Shown: positions 41,299-51,213, counted from the stretch's first letter. The stretch is DNA of 64,000 bases from Thermococcus thermotolerans (GCF_024707485.1 NZ_CP102602.1:1178001-1242000), one strand, 5' to 3'. Numbers and translations: made by a program. Notes: generated from the letters alone by a model not told the origin.

Positions 41299-43626
41299 CT
41301 ACTTCTTCCCCTTCGGCTTCAGCCACGCCCCCAAACCGACCTGCCTGGTCTTCTGGTAGCGCAGGTCTTCCTTCTTGTAGCCGAATGCCTTCAGAATCCT
41401 CTCAACAGCGGGCAGAACCTGGTTCTCGATGTAGTATTCTGCATCGTATTTGTGCTTCGTTGGGTCGAACTCGTCAAACGGAATCGCCCTGTCGCCTATC
41501 CTTCCTGAGCCTTTGAGGACGATGTAGCTGATGACAGTCCCGGGGCGGATTTTCACGCCTCTTGCGGCGAGGCGCTTCGCTATGGCCACGTGCGGGCCGG
41601 TAGCCTTGTAGTCCTTCAGCTCCCTGGTGATCTGCTCGTGGATTACTAACTTCTCCGGCGGAACCTCGTATTTGCTCAGCTTTTCCGTTACCTCCTTGAC
41701 TATCCTGACGGCCTCCTCGACGTCACCGTGCCTCAGTATGGCCTCTAAAACCCTCGCCTGCGTCTCCTTCGCTATCTCGCTCCAGTCGCGCCTGACTATC
41801 TCAAGCCCGCGCGTCGTTATCTTGCCCTCCTCGTCTATGACGGCGTACTTCTTCTTGGTGACGAAGAATCCCCTGAGGTAGAAGCCCTCGTACTCCAGCT
41901 CAAGCAGTCCCGGCAGTTTGGGGTTGATGTACTTTAAGAACTCCATTGCCTTTTTCTTGACCGTCTCGGCGTCTGCTCCGGGAATAGTGGCATGGAGACC
42001 GTCGGTGTCGGCATAGAGGACTTTAAAACCAAACTTCTCCTCAAGCTCGCGGATTACCATCTCGATGTAGTCCCTTCCCCACGCCGTAACGCTCTCCGCG
42101 CACTCCTTGCAGTACCATCTCGCCCTGGCGTAGCCGTAGTAGCCGTAGAAGCTGTTGGCGAGGATTTTGATAGCGCGTTGCCTGTAATCGAGAAGCTTCC
42201 TCTCCAGCGGGTCTATGCTGGCCTTCATTTTCTTCTTTATCTTCTGCCTCTCGTCGAGAAGGGAACCCAAAAGGCTCGGGATGAATCCCGGGAAGTCTTT
42301 ACAAAAGCGGTGGTCGACCTGTGGGGCGGTGTCGTACTCCCTACAGCCCTCGCGGTTTAGTGTGTCCGGCGAGACGTTATGGGTGATGATGATTGAAGGG
42401 TAGAGACTACGAAAGTCTAGGTACACAATATTGTCCCACAATCCCCTTTCAGGTTCCTTGACGTAGCCACCCGCGTAACCCCCGCGCCGCCTCGCCAGTT
42501 CCCTCTCCTCGGGTTTGTTCGGTGCCAGCTCGTTCCTCTCGTAGGCCTTCCTCAGGAGGAACCACTCAACTAAATTCCCTGTGCTTGAGCGCGAGACGTC
42601 CCAGAGGCTCTGGCCTATTAAGCGAGAAAGCTGGGCCTCCATCGGGAAGAATTCCCTGCCGAGCTCAAAGGTGACCTTCGCGTCCTCCATGGAGTAGCGC
42701 GCGACCCTTTCAAGCCCCTCGCCGGTTTCCCAGGCGGTGGTTATCTCCTCGGCGTAGACCTTCCCCTTCGGCTTTCCAAAGACTGCCTCGTAAACCGCCT
42801 CAAGGGTGTATGTTGGAAGGTTTATCGTGCGCCTTATGACGGGGTACAGGTCGAAGTGTATTCTGCCCTTCACCTCGACCGCAAACCTGTCCCCCATGCG
42901 CTGGATTTTTGGTTCAGAACCATCTCTCCCGAGGGTGAACTTTATCCCGAGCTTCTCGCACCGTCTCTTTAGGTAAGCAAAGTCAAAGTTGTCGCCGTTG
43001 TAGGTTATGAGAACATCAGGATCCTTCTCCTTGACAACCTTGAGGAAGCGCTTAATCATCTCCTTCTCGGTGGAGACGACGTCAACGTATGGCAGGTCTA
43101 TCTTCTTCCACGTTATGACCCTAGCCTCGTCCTCGTCGGCGTAACTTATCATCAGAATCGGCCCGGTTCCGAACTCCTCGCCCTCGTGGTAGAGAGTCTC
43201 GATGTCAAAGGACATCATCTTAAGCTCCTCATCGCCCTCCATCGGGATTAGCCCCTTATCTATGAGGTAGCGCTTGGCGAAGGGTATGTCGTACTCGTAG
43301 ATGGCAACGACGGCAGGATGCTTTCGTATCTCGTCCCTTATCGCCGGAACGTCCTGGGGGTGGGTGAAGTAGAGAACCCAGACCTCTATCGGCCTGCCGA
43401 GGAACTTCTTTTTCACCTTCTCGGCGCGCTTGACTTTAACCACCGTCCCGTGTCGGCTGGAGGTTATCTTTTTGAGCTCGTCAATCGCTGAGTCATCCTT
43501 CAGGAGCGCGTAGAAGTACGGCTCAAAGTTCCGGTCGTATTCTATCTTAAACTCACCGTTCTCCTTCTTGAATATCCTAATGACGGGCTTCCCATCCTCT
43601 GTGAGGTAGTCGGTGTCGAGAATCAT
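41299..43626 (-). CDS. polB: DNA polymerase B (family B, Pfu/KOD-type), without inteins
   Basis: The 775-residue protein has the 3'-5' exonuclease motif FDIETLYHE, the Exo II-type [12 protein letters not shown], polymerase motif [11 protein letters not shown], motif [14 protein letters not shown] and motif [12 protein letters not shown]. The C-terminal thumb is complete. All catalytic Asp/Glu appear intact. The intein insertion sites used in other Thermococcus polB genes are uninterrupted. The residues after motif C read LH, where KOD has FF, as I recall. ATG 43626 overlaps the stop of the upstream small gene (ATGA), so translation is probably coupled. Confidence 0.97.
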   Translation of the reverse strand: MILDTDYLTEDGKPVIRIFKKENGEFKIEYDRNFEPYFYALLKDDSAIDELKKITSSRHGTVVKVKRAEKVKKKFLGRPIEVWVLYFTHPQDVPAIRDEIRKHPAVVAIYEYDIPFAKRYLIDKGLIPMEGDEELKMMSFDIETLYHEGEEFGTGPILMISYADEDEARVITWKKIDLPYVDVVSTEKEMIKRFLKVVKEKDPDVLITYNGDNFDFAYLKRRCEKLGIKFTLGRDGSEPKIQRMGDRFAVEVKGRIHFDLYPVIRRTINLPTYTLEAVYEAVFGKPKGKVYAEEITTAWETGEGLERVARYSMEDAKVTFELGREFFPMEAQLSRLIGQSLWDVSRSSTGNLVEWFLLRKAYERNELAPNKPEERELARRRGGYAGGYVKEPERGLWDNIVYLDFRSLYPSIIITHNVSPDTLNREGCREYDTAPQVDHRFCKDFPGFIPSLLGSLLDERQKIKKKMKASIDPLERKLLDYRQRAIKILANSFYGYYGYARARWYCKECAESVTAWGRDYIEMVIRELEEKFGFKVLYADTDGLHATIPGADAETVKKKAMEFLKYINPKLPGLLELEYEGFYLRGFFVTKKKYAVIDEEGKITTRGLEIVRRDWSEIAKETQARVLEAILRHGDVEEAVRIVKEVTEKLSKYEVPPEKLVIHEQITRELKDYKATGPHVAIAKRLAARGVKIRPGTVISYIVLKGSGRIGDRAIPFDEFDPTKHKYDAEYYIENQVLPAVERILKAFGYKKEDLRYQKTRQVGLGAWLKPKGKK

Positions 43627-43892
43627 GAGTCATCACCAGTCAGGTGATTCAAAACCATTTGGGCGCTCTCACGCTCAAACCTTGCCTCTTCTTCGTCCAA
43701 GAATGAATACTCGACGCCGAGCTTGTCGAGGAGAAACGCCAGCTCACCAAGTTTCATGTTTAAAAGCTCCGCCGCCTTCTCAAACGTTATCTGGTGGCTT
43801 ACGAGGAGGCCTACCACCTTGAGGAATCGCTCTTTTTCCCGGTAATCCTTGAAGAGAGGGAAGTTGAAGACCAACCTGTCAACCTCTTCCAT
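43623..43892 (-). CDS. Small UPF0175-like helix-turn-helix protein
   Basis: The 89-residue protein has the segment [20 protein letters not shown] followed by [17 protein letters not shown]. This is the layout of UPF0175-type proteins, which are often antitoxin- or regulator-like. ATG 43892 follows CGGTGAGAGC. It is translated just before DNA polymerase B with an ATGA overlap, so it may be functionally or regulatorily linked to the polymerase. No PIN-type partner is adjacent. Confidence 0.72.
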   Translation of the reverse strand: MEEVDRLVFNFPLFKDYREKERFLKVVGLLVSHQITFEKAAELLNMKLGELAFLLDKLGVEYSFLDEEEARFERESAQMVLNHLTGDDS

Positions 43893-43912
43893 GCTCTCAC
43901 CGTGATTAATTG

Positions 43913-43922
43913 GCTTTTTATC
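43913..43922 (-). promoter_or_regulatory. Probable TATA box of UPF0175-polB unit
   Basis: The minus-strand sequence ataaaaagcc lies about 25 bases before ATG 43892. Confidence 0.4.
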
Positions 43923-43994
43923 CCATAAATAAACTTCGCCATTGGAAGGCACGACCTGCTTTCAAAAATTGCAGAACAATTGAGTTTGTGCAGT

Positions 43995-44426
43995 TTACAG
44001 GCATTTCTCCTTCGCCCGTCTGATTCTCTCGGATGAAGCCCACTCGTATGGATAATCAATATTACTCAATATTTTTGCCGATGCCAGTGCCCATACAATC
44101 GCCAGTATTGCCAAAGCGGCATAGTTCTGGTTAAGGTACTTGCTAACCAGACTTGCCGGAACTATTATCCCAATGCCTGCGGAATCAATAAAAGACTTCT
44201 TTAGAAGGGTATCACATAGCGGCCTGCATTCAAGTCGTTTGGATAACTCGCTGCACTTATGTGAGTTATATACAATCCACACCAAACTAGATATTGCCCA
44301 CGAAACAATGGCTATAAACACTACGTCTGGACTGTCCAACGTCCCAAAAAGAAAAGATAGGCCAAAAGAGACTATGCTCTCCCTCAAAAGGTTGGTTCTA
44401 AACCGTACTCTGTAATATTCATCCAT
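43995..44426 (-). CDS. Small multi-pass membrane protein, partner of the secreted protein upstream
   Basis: The 143-residue protein starts MDEYYRVRFRTNLLRES and has about four membrane segments (approximately 17-29, 32-52, 79-94, 100-118) and a charged C-terminus. There are three Cys in the central loop (HKCSELSKRLECRPLCD). Not recognised. ATG 44426 overlaps the stop of the upstream secreted-protein gene (TGATG), so the two proteins are made together. Low-GC like its partner. Resembles an immunity protein by order and topology only. Confidence 0.72.
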   Translation of the reverse strand: MDEYYRVRFRTNLLRESIVSFGLSFLFGTLDSPDVVFIAIVSWAISSLVWIVYNSHKCSELSKRLECRPLCDTLLKKSFIDSAGIGIIVPASLVSKYLNQNYAALAILAIVWALASAKILSNIDYPYEWASSERIRRAKEKCL

Positions 44427-45286
44427 CAATTTACACTCCCCCCGATTGATGTAGGGCATATCCCTCCCGGCGAACATGGAGGCCATGGTGGAGTTGATTT
44501 CCAGGGATATTCGCTAGTGGAGTAAACTATTTCCCTCTCGTCCTTCTTTTCCCAAAGACCTTTGCCTCTCCCCAGTACATCACCGAGTATTTTCTCAACA
44601 CCCCACGTCACGGTAGTCGAGACGAGCGGATTTGTATATTTAATGCTTACGAGTGTATTGAAGGCAGTCATGGTTGGCCTAATGTAGTCCCAATTGTGAA
44701 AGTAACCAAAATGAGTCCCTAGTGTTATCTTTTTCTTTGGGGTTATCCCAACCCATATTATGCCCCATGAGACATCGTCATCTACTGGAATTTTGATGAA
44801 CATTTGGTAGATCCTGCGATAGCCTCCGTTGTAAAATAATAGCTCCTCAGTAGGTTCTATAGAGAACCTTACAGGGCCAACTTTGTACTCCATGCCATGT
44901 ACTGTTTCAATACGAACTTCTGGCAGATATTCATAGAATATGTAAGGGTCAGGATAACCATGGATTTCCCAAGGAAATGAGATTACAATGGCATCCTTGC
45001 CTCCGCCAAACAATTCTGGCAACCCATTCCATTTCCATTCAAATGCGAGGTATAACTTCCCGTCAAGGACGAATGACAAATCCTTTCTAAATCTGACTGT
45101 AAGCTGGTTCTTATCTCCAAGCACCATTGGAGATATCGGTGCGGTTTTAGATACCTCCGGAGACATCTTCGAAGCAACAGATTCCTGAGGTACGGACACT
45201 TCAGGATATGAAGTTGCCAATGTAGCTCCTGATGCTCCCAGCACCAGCAGTCCTACTAAGACTGCCATCAAGCCTCGCCACTTCAC
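44426..45286 (-). CDS. Secreted protein of unknown function with proline/cysteine-rich tail (accessory)
   Basis: The 286-residue protein starts at GTG 45286 after GGAGGTGAAATCCC. A signal peptide (MAVLVGLLVLGASGATLATS) is followed by a Ser/Thr/Val-rich linker, then a beta-rich body (LYLAFEWKWNGLPELFGGGK, DAIVISFPWE, MFIKIPVDDD, ITLGTHFGYFHNW). The unusual tail is TPPWPPCSPGGICPTSIGG, with two cysteines. The gene is AT-richer than its neighbours. The body faintly resembles the protein at 11094-12011 (W-W-G-D-I-P pattern). It is translationally coupled to a membrane protein. A secreted antimicrobial protein with an immunity partner is a hypothesis. Confidence 0.78.
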   Translation of the reverse strand: MKWRGLMAVLVGLLVLGASGATLATSYPEVSVPQESVASKMSPEVSKTAPISPMVLGDKNQLTVRFRKDLSFVLDGKLYLAFEWKWNGLPELFGGGKDAIVISFPWEIHGYPDPYIFYEYLPEVRIETVHGMEYKVGPVRFSIEPTEELLFYNGGYRRIYQMFIKIPVDDDVSWGIIWVGITPKKKITLGTHFGYFHNWDYIRPTMTAFNTLVSIKYTNPLVSTTVTWGVEKILGDVLGRGKGLWEKKDEREIVYSTSEYPWKSTPPWPPCSPGGICPTSIGGSVN

Positions 45287-45315
45287 GGGATTTCACCTCC
45301 GTAGTGTTTTTGCAA

Positions 45316-45326
45316 TTTATATAATT
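45316..45326 (-). promoter_or_regulatory. TATA box of the second secreted/membrane pair
   Basis: The minus-strand sequence aattatataaa lies about 30 bases before GTG 45286. A second candidate (gtttataaag) is near 45336-45345. The interval 45327-45476 is otherwise AT-rich without genes. Confidence 0.5.
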
Positions 45327-45476
45327 CAACTTGTCTTTATAAACTTTTCCTTTTACTATAAGTACATTTTCTTCGTTTTTTTTCGAGTATAATTTTTTTC
45401 AGAATAGAGTTTTCCCAGTAGAATGAACGAAAAGAAGCCAGAGTAAAAGAGTTGCATACTCATGCACACACCACCA

Positions 45477-45487
45477 CCTTTTTAAAC
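45477..45487 (+). promoter_or_regulatory. TATA box of RNA methyltransferase gene
   Basis: The sequence cctttttaaac lies about 22 bases before ATG 45508, and no ribosome binding site is visible. This suggests a leaderless message. Confidence 0.5.
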
Positions 45488-45507
45488 TCCCCCACAAAGC
45501 CCCGTCC

Positions 45508-46866
45508 ATGGAGCTGTTTTACCGCGTGAGCTTTCAGGAAGTGGTGGCGGACGCGTTGAGCCTGGTTGAGGAGCGTGAACTCTCATCGAAGCACGCCCTT
45601 GAGAGGGTCTTTAAGAGGGTCGCCGGCAAAGACCGGGACAAGGCGCGGGGATTAGCTCATGCCTACGTCTTCGAGATAGAGAAGTGGCGGGCGAAGATAG
45701 ACTTCATAATAAACTCCGTCCTCAAAGGCTCAACGGTCGAGGAATTAGACCCCTACCTGGCCAACCTCCTGAGAATCGGCACCTTTGAAATCCACTTCCG
45801 GAAGGTTCCCCCGGCTGTGGCGACCGACTCGATAATCAGGGTCGTCAAAGAACGCTTTGATTTCTCAAGGGCAAAGTTCGTGAACGCGCTCATGCATTCG
45901 ATAGAGAAGTTTGACGTGGAGAACGCCCTAAAACGGCTTAAGGAGAGGGACAGGGTAGAATGGCTCTCCGTCCGCTTCTCGCACCCGAGATGGTACGTGG
46001 AGTACGCTATAGACCTCCTCGGCTACGACGAAGCAGTAAGACTCCTCCTCAGCAACAACAGACTACAACGCTATTACGTTAGAGCAAACACCCTCAAGAC
46101 CGACGTTGATTCCCTCAGAGATTACCTTGGGGAGAACGGCGTAAGGACGGCCTTAACGCCCGTCCCGGACGTTTTGAAGATCCTCGAATACAAAACTCCG
46201 GTAACGAGGCTCGACTGGTACAGGGAAGGGAAGTTCGCTATCCAGGATCTGGCCTCTGCCTACGTTGCCCATGTTTTGGCTCCGGAGCCGGGAGAGAGGG
46301 TTCTGGACTTAGCGGCCGCACCGGGGAGTAAAACCTTCCACGCGGCGGCGCTGATGGAGAACAAAGGAGAGATAATCGCGGTTGACTACTCCTACGACAG
46401 GCTCATGCGCATGAAGGAGAAGATGAGGCTTTTGGGCATCAAAAACGTCAAGCTGGTTCATGCCGACGGCCAGAGCTTTAGGGATAAGAGCAAGTTCGAC
46501 AAAATAATCCTCGATGCCCCCTGTTCAAGCTCCGGAACCTACCGGCAGTTCCCGGAGGTCAAGTGGCGCTTCGATGAGAAGAAAATCAAGCGCATCATAA
46601 ACGTCCAGAGGAACATGCTCCGCAATGCCTACGAGAACCTCAGAGCCGGGGGGGAGATGACCTACTCGACGTGCTCGATTAGGATTGACGAAGACGAGGA
46701 GAACGTGCTCTTCGCGATAAACAGGGTGGGGCTTGAGCTGATGAACTACCCCTTCGGCTGGGGCGATAGGGGCTTCCTTGAAATCGGCGACAGGGTTTTC
46801 AGAGCGTGGACGCACAGGCACGACTGCAACGGATTCTTCATTGCAAAATTGAGAAGGGCGGACTAG
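45508..46866 (+). CDS. RsmB/NSUN-type RNA m5C methyltransferase with NusB-like N-terminus
   Basis: The 452-residue protein has an N-terminal helical NusB-like domain (about residues 1-140: LSSKHALERVFKRV, YLANLLRIGTFEIHF). A PUA-like linker precedes the SAM-dependent methyltransferase core with LDLAAAPGSKTFHAA (SAM site). The catalytic loop is LDAPCSSSGTYRQFPEVKWR and the second cysteine is in TYSTCSIRIDEDEEN. It methylates cytosine C5 in rRNA or tRNA; the exact target is not readable. The 3' end overlaps the convergent surface-protein gene by four bases. Confidence 0.92.
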   Translation: MELFYRVSFQEVVADALSLVEERELSSKHALERVFKRVAGKDRDKARGLAHAYVFEIEKWRAKIDFIINSVLKGSTVEELDPYLANLLRIGTFEIHFRKVPPAVATDSIIRVVKERFDFSRAKFVNALMHSIEKFDVENALKRLKERDRVEWLSVRFSHPRWYVEYAIDLLGYDEAVRLLLSNNRLQRYYVRANTLKTDVDSLRDYLGENGVRTALTPVPDVLKILEYKTPVTRLDWYREGKFAIQDLASAYVAHVLAPEPGERVLDLAAAPGSKTFHAAALMENKGEIIAVDYSYDRLMRMKEKMRLLGIKNVKLVHADGQSFRDKSKFDKIILDAPCSSSGTYRQFPEVKWRFDEKKIKRIINVQRNMLRNAYENLRAGGEMTYSTCSIRIDEDEENVLFAINRVGLELMNYPFGWGDRGFLEIGDRVFRAWTHRHDCNGFFIAKLRRAD

Positions 46867-47945
46867 CCGCCCTCAAGCTCCTTCATGGCATCAAGGAGCA
46901 TGCCAACAGCGTCCCTTTCCAGAACGTATGCCTTCCTCACCAAGTGGAGCCTCGGGTACGTCGGTATCGCTCCCCAGACGCGGAGCTTTATGTCATCGAG
47001 GTTGTCCGTATGCCATGCCCCCATCATCATCTGGGTCGCGTTCTCGTGGAGTTCCTTTGCCAGAGCAAGGGTCTCGTTATCGACCCCCATGGCGCTTGCG
47101 TTGGCGTAGACTTCATCAAAGTCGTCGTGAAGCCTGAAGAAGTACATTGTCCACACCTGGGCGATGACCATCATGCGGTTGTATATGAAGTACGCAGGTG
47201 GAACATCGAACTTGAGGTCATCAATCAGAACCGTCGTGTCGACGATGCTGTCGCCCTCATCTCCAACCTCCAGAACCAGCGTTATCTTTTCGCCCTGGTA
47301 CTGGGAAACATCGACCCTGGCCACGTATATGGAGCTCATTCTCCACAGTACGACGCCATCCTGGCCGTTGATGGGCGTCAGATACGGCTCGATTATGGTT
47401 ATGTACGGGATGGTTCCGTTAAGCACCGTGGCGGCAACCTTTTTGGTGCCATCCGGGAAGACGACGTATGCGTAGAAAAAGTCGTTGTATGGAGAATACT
47501 CGTCCGAGACGATCCTCCAGCGGAAGGACAGTTCCTTGGCACCGTAGGGTACTTCGAGGGTTATCTCAAGCCTGGCGACGTCGTATATGGTCTCCCCTGT
47601 TACCGGGTGGCCTCCGGATATGGAGAGGCCCCCCATGTTCTCAACGTCGTACGTGCTCCCTTCGGTGACGTACCTCGCATCGCCGGAGCTTAGGATCACA
47701 TAGGAATCCCCCTCAATCGGGAAACCGAGCAACGGCTTCGTGGTCACCAGAATCTGCTCCTCAACACCCCTGAACTTGGCGGTCACCAGCGAATTCTGAA
47801 AGTTGGAGTTGAGAATGGCCTTGGCCTCATTGGTCGCATCCCTTGTAATGACCGTCCCATAGGTGGCCCCAACGTATCCCAGAGAGACCACACTACCCAG
47901 AACCAGCAGGAGGGCCAGGACCACCAGAACTTGTCTTTTCTCCAA
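46863..47945 (-). CDS. Exported surface protein with choice-of-anchor L-like domain
   Basis: The 360-residue protein has a signal peptide (QVLVVLALLLVLGSVVSLGY). A beta-sandwich domain follows (ISSGDARYVTEG-like region, LEITLEVPYGAKELSFRWRI, SDEYSPYNDFFYAYVVFPDG), resembling choice-of-anchor L domains of extracellular proteins. A helical C-terminal region (about 255-355) with several Met and His follows. It starts at TTG 47945, preceded by AAGGTGAGGTCAGA; the usual ATG is absent. Function unknown; possible adhesion or binding. Confidence 0.78.
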   Translation of the reverse strand: MEKRQVLVVLALLLVLGSVVSLGYVGATYGTVITRDATNEAKAILNSNFQNSLVTAKFRGVEEQILVTTKPLLGFPIEGDSYVILSSGDARYVTEGSTYDVENMGGLSISGGHPVTGETIYDVARLEITLEVPYGAKELSFRWRIVSDEYSPYNDFFYAYVVFPDGTKKVAATVLNGTIPYITIIEPYLTPINGQDGVVLWRMSSIYVARVDVSQYQGEKITLVLEVGDEGDSIVDTTVLIDDLKFDVPPAYFIYNRMMVIAQVWTMYFFRLHDDFDEVYANASAMGVDNETLALAKELHENATQMMMGAWHTDNLDDIKLRVWGAIPTYPRLHLVRKAYVLERDAVGMLLDAMKELEGG

Positions 47946-48036
47946 TCTGACCTCACCTTATTTTGATGTATGTCCCACAACTATTTAAATATTTTCAAGA
48001 AATTTTGGTAATTATTCGAAAAATTTTCCAGGACGG

Positions 48037-48651
48037 TCACAGCGGCTTCCTTTTGACCGGCCCTCCCGGTTTTTCCTCCTCAAACACCTCCGCCGTGAAG
48101 CGGTAGACCTTCGTATCCTCGTCGAGCCAGCAGTCGGGTGGAAGACCGGCCTTCCAGCAGGTCTGAGCTAAGAACTCCTCCTCGTCCCAGCCCCACTCTA
48201 TCGGCACCTGCGGGAGAAGCAGGCCGGAGTAAATGCCCTTCTCGATGATCAGACCGTCCCTGCCGACCTTTATCTTCTTTGGCCTCTCCTCGGGAGGCCC
48301 TTCGATGAGTTCCGGCGGCGTCAGGACGCTCACCTCAACAACCAGGTCATCCAGCTCACCCTCCCTCACGGGCGGGAAGCGGGGGTCGTCAACCGCCGCA
48401 TAGATAGCCGCCTTTATCGTGGCCTCAACCAGCGGATATATTGGGAGGGGAAAGCCGATGCATCCCCTGAGCGCCATCTGGGGGGGAGAGTGACGTCTGT
48501 TGAGGGTTACGAAAACGCCCATCTTCTCCCACAGCTCGGGAGGCGTGTCCTCAGGTGGTTTTATAGTCCTGCCGTTTCTAACGTACTCTTCAATAGCCCT
48601 CCTCGCGAGCCTGACGAGAAACTCTCCCCATTCGTCCTTGATCTTGTACAT
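48037..48651 (-). CDS. AMMECR1-domain (TIGR00296) protein
   Basis: The 204-residue protein has the hallmark LRGCIGFPLPIYPLVEATI and the following VDDPRFPPVREGELDDLVVE of the AMMECR1 family. The role of this family is not established; archaeal members are widespread and the Cys in LRGCIG suggests catalysis. ATG 48651 follows GGTGAGGGCG. Divergent from the MTH1187-type gene at 48746. Confidence 0.93.
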   Translation of the reverse strand: MYKIKDEWGEFLVRLARRAIEEYVRNGRTIKPPEDTPPELWEKMGVFVTLNRRHSPPQMALRGCIGFPLPIYPLVEATIKAAIYAAVDDPRFPPVREGELDDLVVEVSVLTPPELIEGPPEERPKKIKVGRDGLIIEKGIYSGLLLPQVPIEWGWDEEEFLAQTCWKAGLPPDCWLDEDTKVYRFTAEVFEEEKPGGPVKRKPL

Positions 48652-48745
48652 CGCCCTCACCTCTGACCCCTACGGCGGGAGGGGTTATTTATCTTTCCCG
48701 CAAGATTTAAAAGATTGCCGAAAAAAGTTAAGTCGGGTGTCGAAG

Positions 48746-49048
48746 ATGGTGATAGTTGAGTTCGTTATCGTTCCCCTCGGGGAGAAAAGTCTCAGCAGGT
48801 ACGTCGCAGAGGTGGTAAAGCTTTTAGAGAGAAAGGGTGTTAAATATCAACTGACTCCGATGGCAACCATAATAGAGGTTCCAACCGCAAGGGACGCGTT
48901 TGAAATAATAGCACAGGCCCATGAACTCATGTTCGAGCTCGGGGCTGAGAGGGTCTCTACAACCGTGAGGATAGACGACAGGCGTGATGTGGAGAGAAAA
49001 ATGGAGGACAAGGTGAAATCCGTGATGGAAAAGGTCAGGGGTGGTTGA
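48746..49048 (+). CDS. MTH1187/YkoF-type thiamine-binding protein
   Basis: The 100-residue ferredoxin-like protein, MVIVEFVIVPLGEKSLSRYV and further ATIIEVPTARDAFEIIAQA, matches the MTH1187/COG0011 family. Members of this family bind thiamine or related small molecules. ATG 48746 follows GGGTGTCGAAG, with a TATA-like atttaaaag near 48703. The last eight bases overlap the start of the DUF373 gene. Confidence 0.85.
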   Translation: MVIVEFVIVPLGEKSLSRYVAEVVKLLERKGVKYQLTPMATIIEVPTARDAFEIIAQAHELMFELGAERVSTTVRIDDRRDVERKMEDKVKSVMEKVRGG

Positions 49049-50174
49049 GATTAAGGCCCTGATTCTAGCTATAGACCGCGATGACGACTTCGGAGAAAAG
49101 GCGGGGGTTGAAGGACCCGTCATCGGGCGAGACGCCTGCATTGACGCCGCCCTAAAGCTCAGTCTGGCCGATCCGGAGGACAGCGATGCTAACGTTGTCT
49201 ATGCCGCCGTCAAGCTCTACGATGAGCTCAAAGGGAGCGGGGAGTTCGATGATGTCGAAGTTGCACTGATAACCGGCCATCCCAAGGTGGGGGTAAAAAG
49301 TGATATGGAGCTGGCCAGGCAACTTGAGCTGGTCCTGGAGAGGTTTCCCGCCGATGGGGTTATTACCGTCACCGACGGGGCAGAGGACGAGCAGATATTC
49401 CCGATAATAACCTCAAAGGTTCCCATAGTAAGCTCTCACAGGGTAGTCGTCAAGCAGAGCGAGGGCATAGAAACTACCTATTATATCATCTACCGCTACC
49501 TGAGGGAGATACTCAGCGACCCAGAGGTGGCAAAGGTAGTTCTCGGGATTCCGGGGATGATACTCTTGCTCTACGGTATCGCAAGACTCATAGGTGTCTG
49601 GTATCCTGACAGCGTCAAGATAGTCTCTGCCACGATAACCGGAACAATACTCCTCATCATAGGCGGGTACTTCTTCACAAAGGGATTCCGGCTCAACTTC
49701 AGGGAAACCATCGCAAAGCAGTTCGTGTTCGTAATATCCGCGGTTGCGGGTGTTCTCATAATCATCGGAGGTTCTATCAACGCCTACTTCAGGCTTGAGG
49801 AGTACGCGAAGGAGATAATCGGCGGCTGGCCCGGGACACCTCTGCTGGCGACGCTCATCTACATAAACGCCATAGGCGCCCCGCTGATAATAGGGATATC
49901 CGTGATGATAATGGGTAAGACCATCCAGGCCTACCTCCGGAAGGACTACCACATCTGGTACTACGTCTCAGCCCTGCTCCTGATGCCCGCGCTGTGGATA
50001 ACGATAGACCTGACGACGAGGTACGCGATGGCCATACTCACGATATCCGACATAGACGTCTTTGCAAAGCTCCTTCTAGCCATTGCCGACGTGGCCGTGG
50101 CTATTCTGGTTGGAATCTACATGAGAGGAAAAGTTAGGGGATGGGAGAGAGTTGAAGCTGGAGCAAGCGCTTGA
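49041..50174 (+). CDS. DUF373 family membrane protein
   Basis: The 377-residue protein has an N-terminal soluble domain (about 1-135: LILAIDRDDDFGEKAGVEGP, VVTVTD-like segments such as GVITVTDGAEDEQIFPIITS). About six membrane segments follow. Asp residues in the N-terminal part are conserved in the DUF373 family, whose function is unknown. It starts with GTG 49041 and overlaps the preceding gene by eight bases and the next by 23, so three genes are tightly linked. Confidence 0.85.
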   Translation: MVEIKALILAIDRDDDFGEKAGVEGPVIGRDACIDAALKLSLADPEDSDANVVYAAVKLYDELKGSGEFDDVEVALITGHPKVGVKSDMELARQLELVLERFPADGVITVTDGAEDEQIFPIITSKVPIVSSHRVVVKQSEGIETTYYIIYRYLREILSDPEVAKVVLGIPGMILLLYGIARLIGVWYPDSVKIVSATITGTILLIIGGYFFTKGFRLNFRETIAKQFVFVISAVAGVLIIIGGSINAYFRLEEYAKEIIGGWPGTPLLATLIYINAIGAPLIIGISVMIMGKTIQAYLRKDYHIWYYVSALLLMPALWITIDLTTRYAMAILTISDIDVFAKLLLAIADVAVAILVGIYMRGKVRGWERVEAGASA

Positions 50175-51213
50175 GGAGTATGAGAAAAGGAGAAAGAAGG
50201 CAGAAAAAGAGGTCGAGAAGATAAGGAAGAAGTACAACAAACGCCTGGAAAAGAAGATACGGGAAGTTCTGAAGAAAATAGACGCACTGGAGAAAAAAGA
50301 GGTTCCCAAGAAGGTCGATGAGAATATCAAAAAAATAGTCACTGCTGAAAAGAGGAATTACGTGACAGCACTTAGGAACGTACTGAGCAGTATAAGCGAC
50401 ATGGACGACCTCGGAAAGCGCCTCCCCGACTTAGCTAAGCTCCACGTGGGTCACGGAAAGTACCTCCTGATAATATTCGAAAAGGACGTTTACGCCATAA
50501 ACCGCCTGCTGAAGGAGCTGAACGAGGACTACGTGAGCTACTACAATGAGCTGAGCAAAAAAGGCCTGCCGGATCTCCGGCTGAGGGAAATCCTCTGGGA
50601 AGAGGAAAAAACCAGGGGACATATCCAACAGATTGAGCAGGAAAAGCTGGAGCTTGAAAGGGAAATAAAAGCCAAGGAAGGTGAACTCAAGGAGTTCTAC
50701 AGCAGGCACGGACTTCAGGAACTTGAGGAGGACATAAAAAGCCTTTCTTCATCGCTCCGGAGTGCCGAGATGGAGGTTCGCTCAAAGGCATCAAAGCTTC
50801 AGAAGCCCATAAAGAGGATGCGCCTCCACGAGCCGATAGCCGACGAACTCATAAATGACAGCGGCGTTGCCCTCAGAAAGCCCGATGAGTTCGTCTCCCT
50901 GCTCCAGAGGATATATCCTAGACTGGAGGGCAAGTACAAGAAAACCGCCCAGTGGCTGATAGAGAACCTCAAGGAGAAGTCCGAGGCCATCAGGCAGGAA
51001 GGAGAAAAGCTATCAGAGCTTGAGAAGAAAAGGGACGAAATCCTGGCCAGTGGAGAGAGTAAAAAGAAGGAGATATGGGAACTCCACCGCCTCATCGAGG
51101 AAAAGGAGGCAGAGATACGAAAGCTCAGACGCCAGCTGGAGCACCTTGAGAAGGAGCTGAAGGATAGCCTCGCCAAACTTGAGGAGATACTCGGGCAGAA
51201 AGTCGAGCGATAG
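50152..51213 (+). CDS. Coiled-coil protein, unknown
   Basis: The 353-residue protein is made of long charged heptad-type helices at both ends (residues 1-60 and 155-215, 270-350). A compact central region (about 70-150: VTALRNVLSSISDMDDLGKR, LPDLAKLHVGHGKYLLII) lies between them. It has the look of an SMC-arm or structural protein, but no ATPase motif. TTG 50152 opens the frame within the end of the DUF373 gene, implying co-translation. No known family is recognised. Confidence 0.75.
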   Translation: MKLEQALEEYEKRRKKAEKEVEKIRKKYNKRLEKKIREVLKKIDALEKKEVPKKVDENIKKIVTAEKRNYVTALRNVLSSISDMDDLGKRLPDLAKLHVGHGKYLLIIFEKDVYAINRLLKELNEDYVSYYNELSKKGLPDLRLREILWEEEKTRGHIQQIEQEKLELEREIKAKEGELKEFYSRHGLQELEEDIKSLSSSLRSAEMEVRSKASKLQKPIKRMRLHEPIADELINDSGVALRKPDEFVSLLQRIYPRLEGKYKKTAQWLIENLKEKSEAIRQEGEKLSELEKKRDEILASGESKKKEIWELHRLIEEKEAEIRKLRRQLEHLEKELKDSLAKLEEILGQKVER

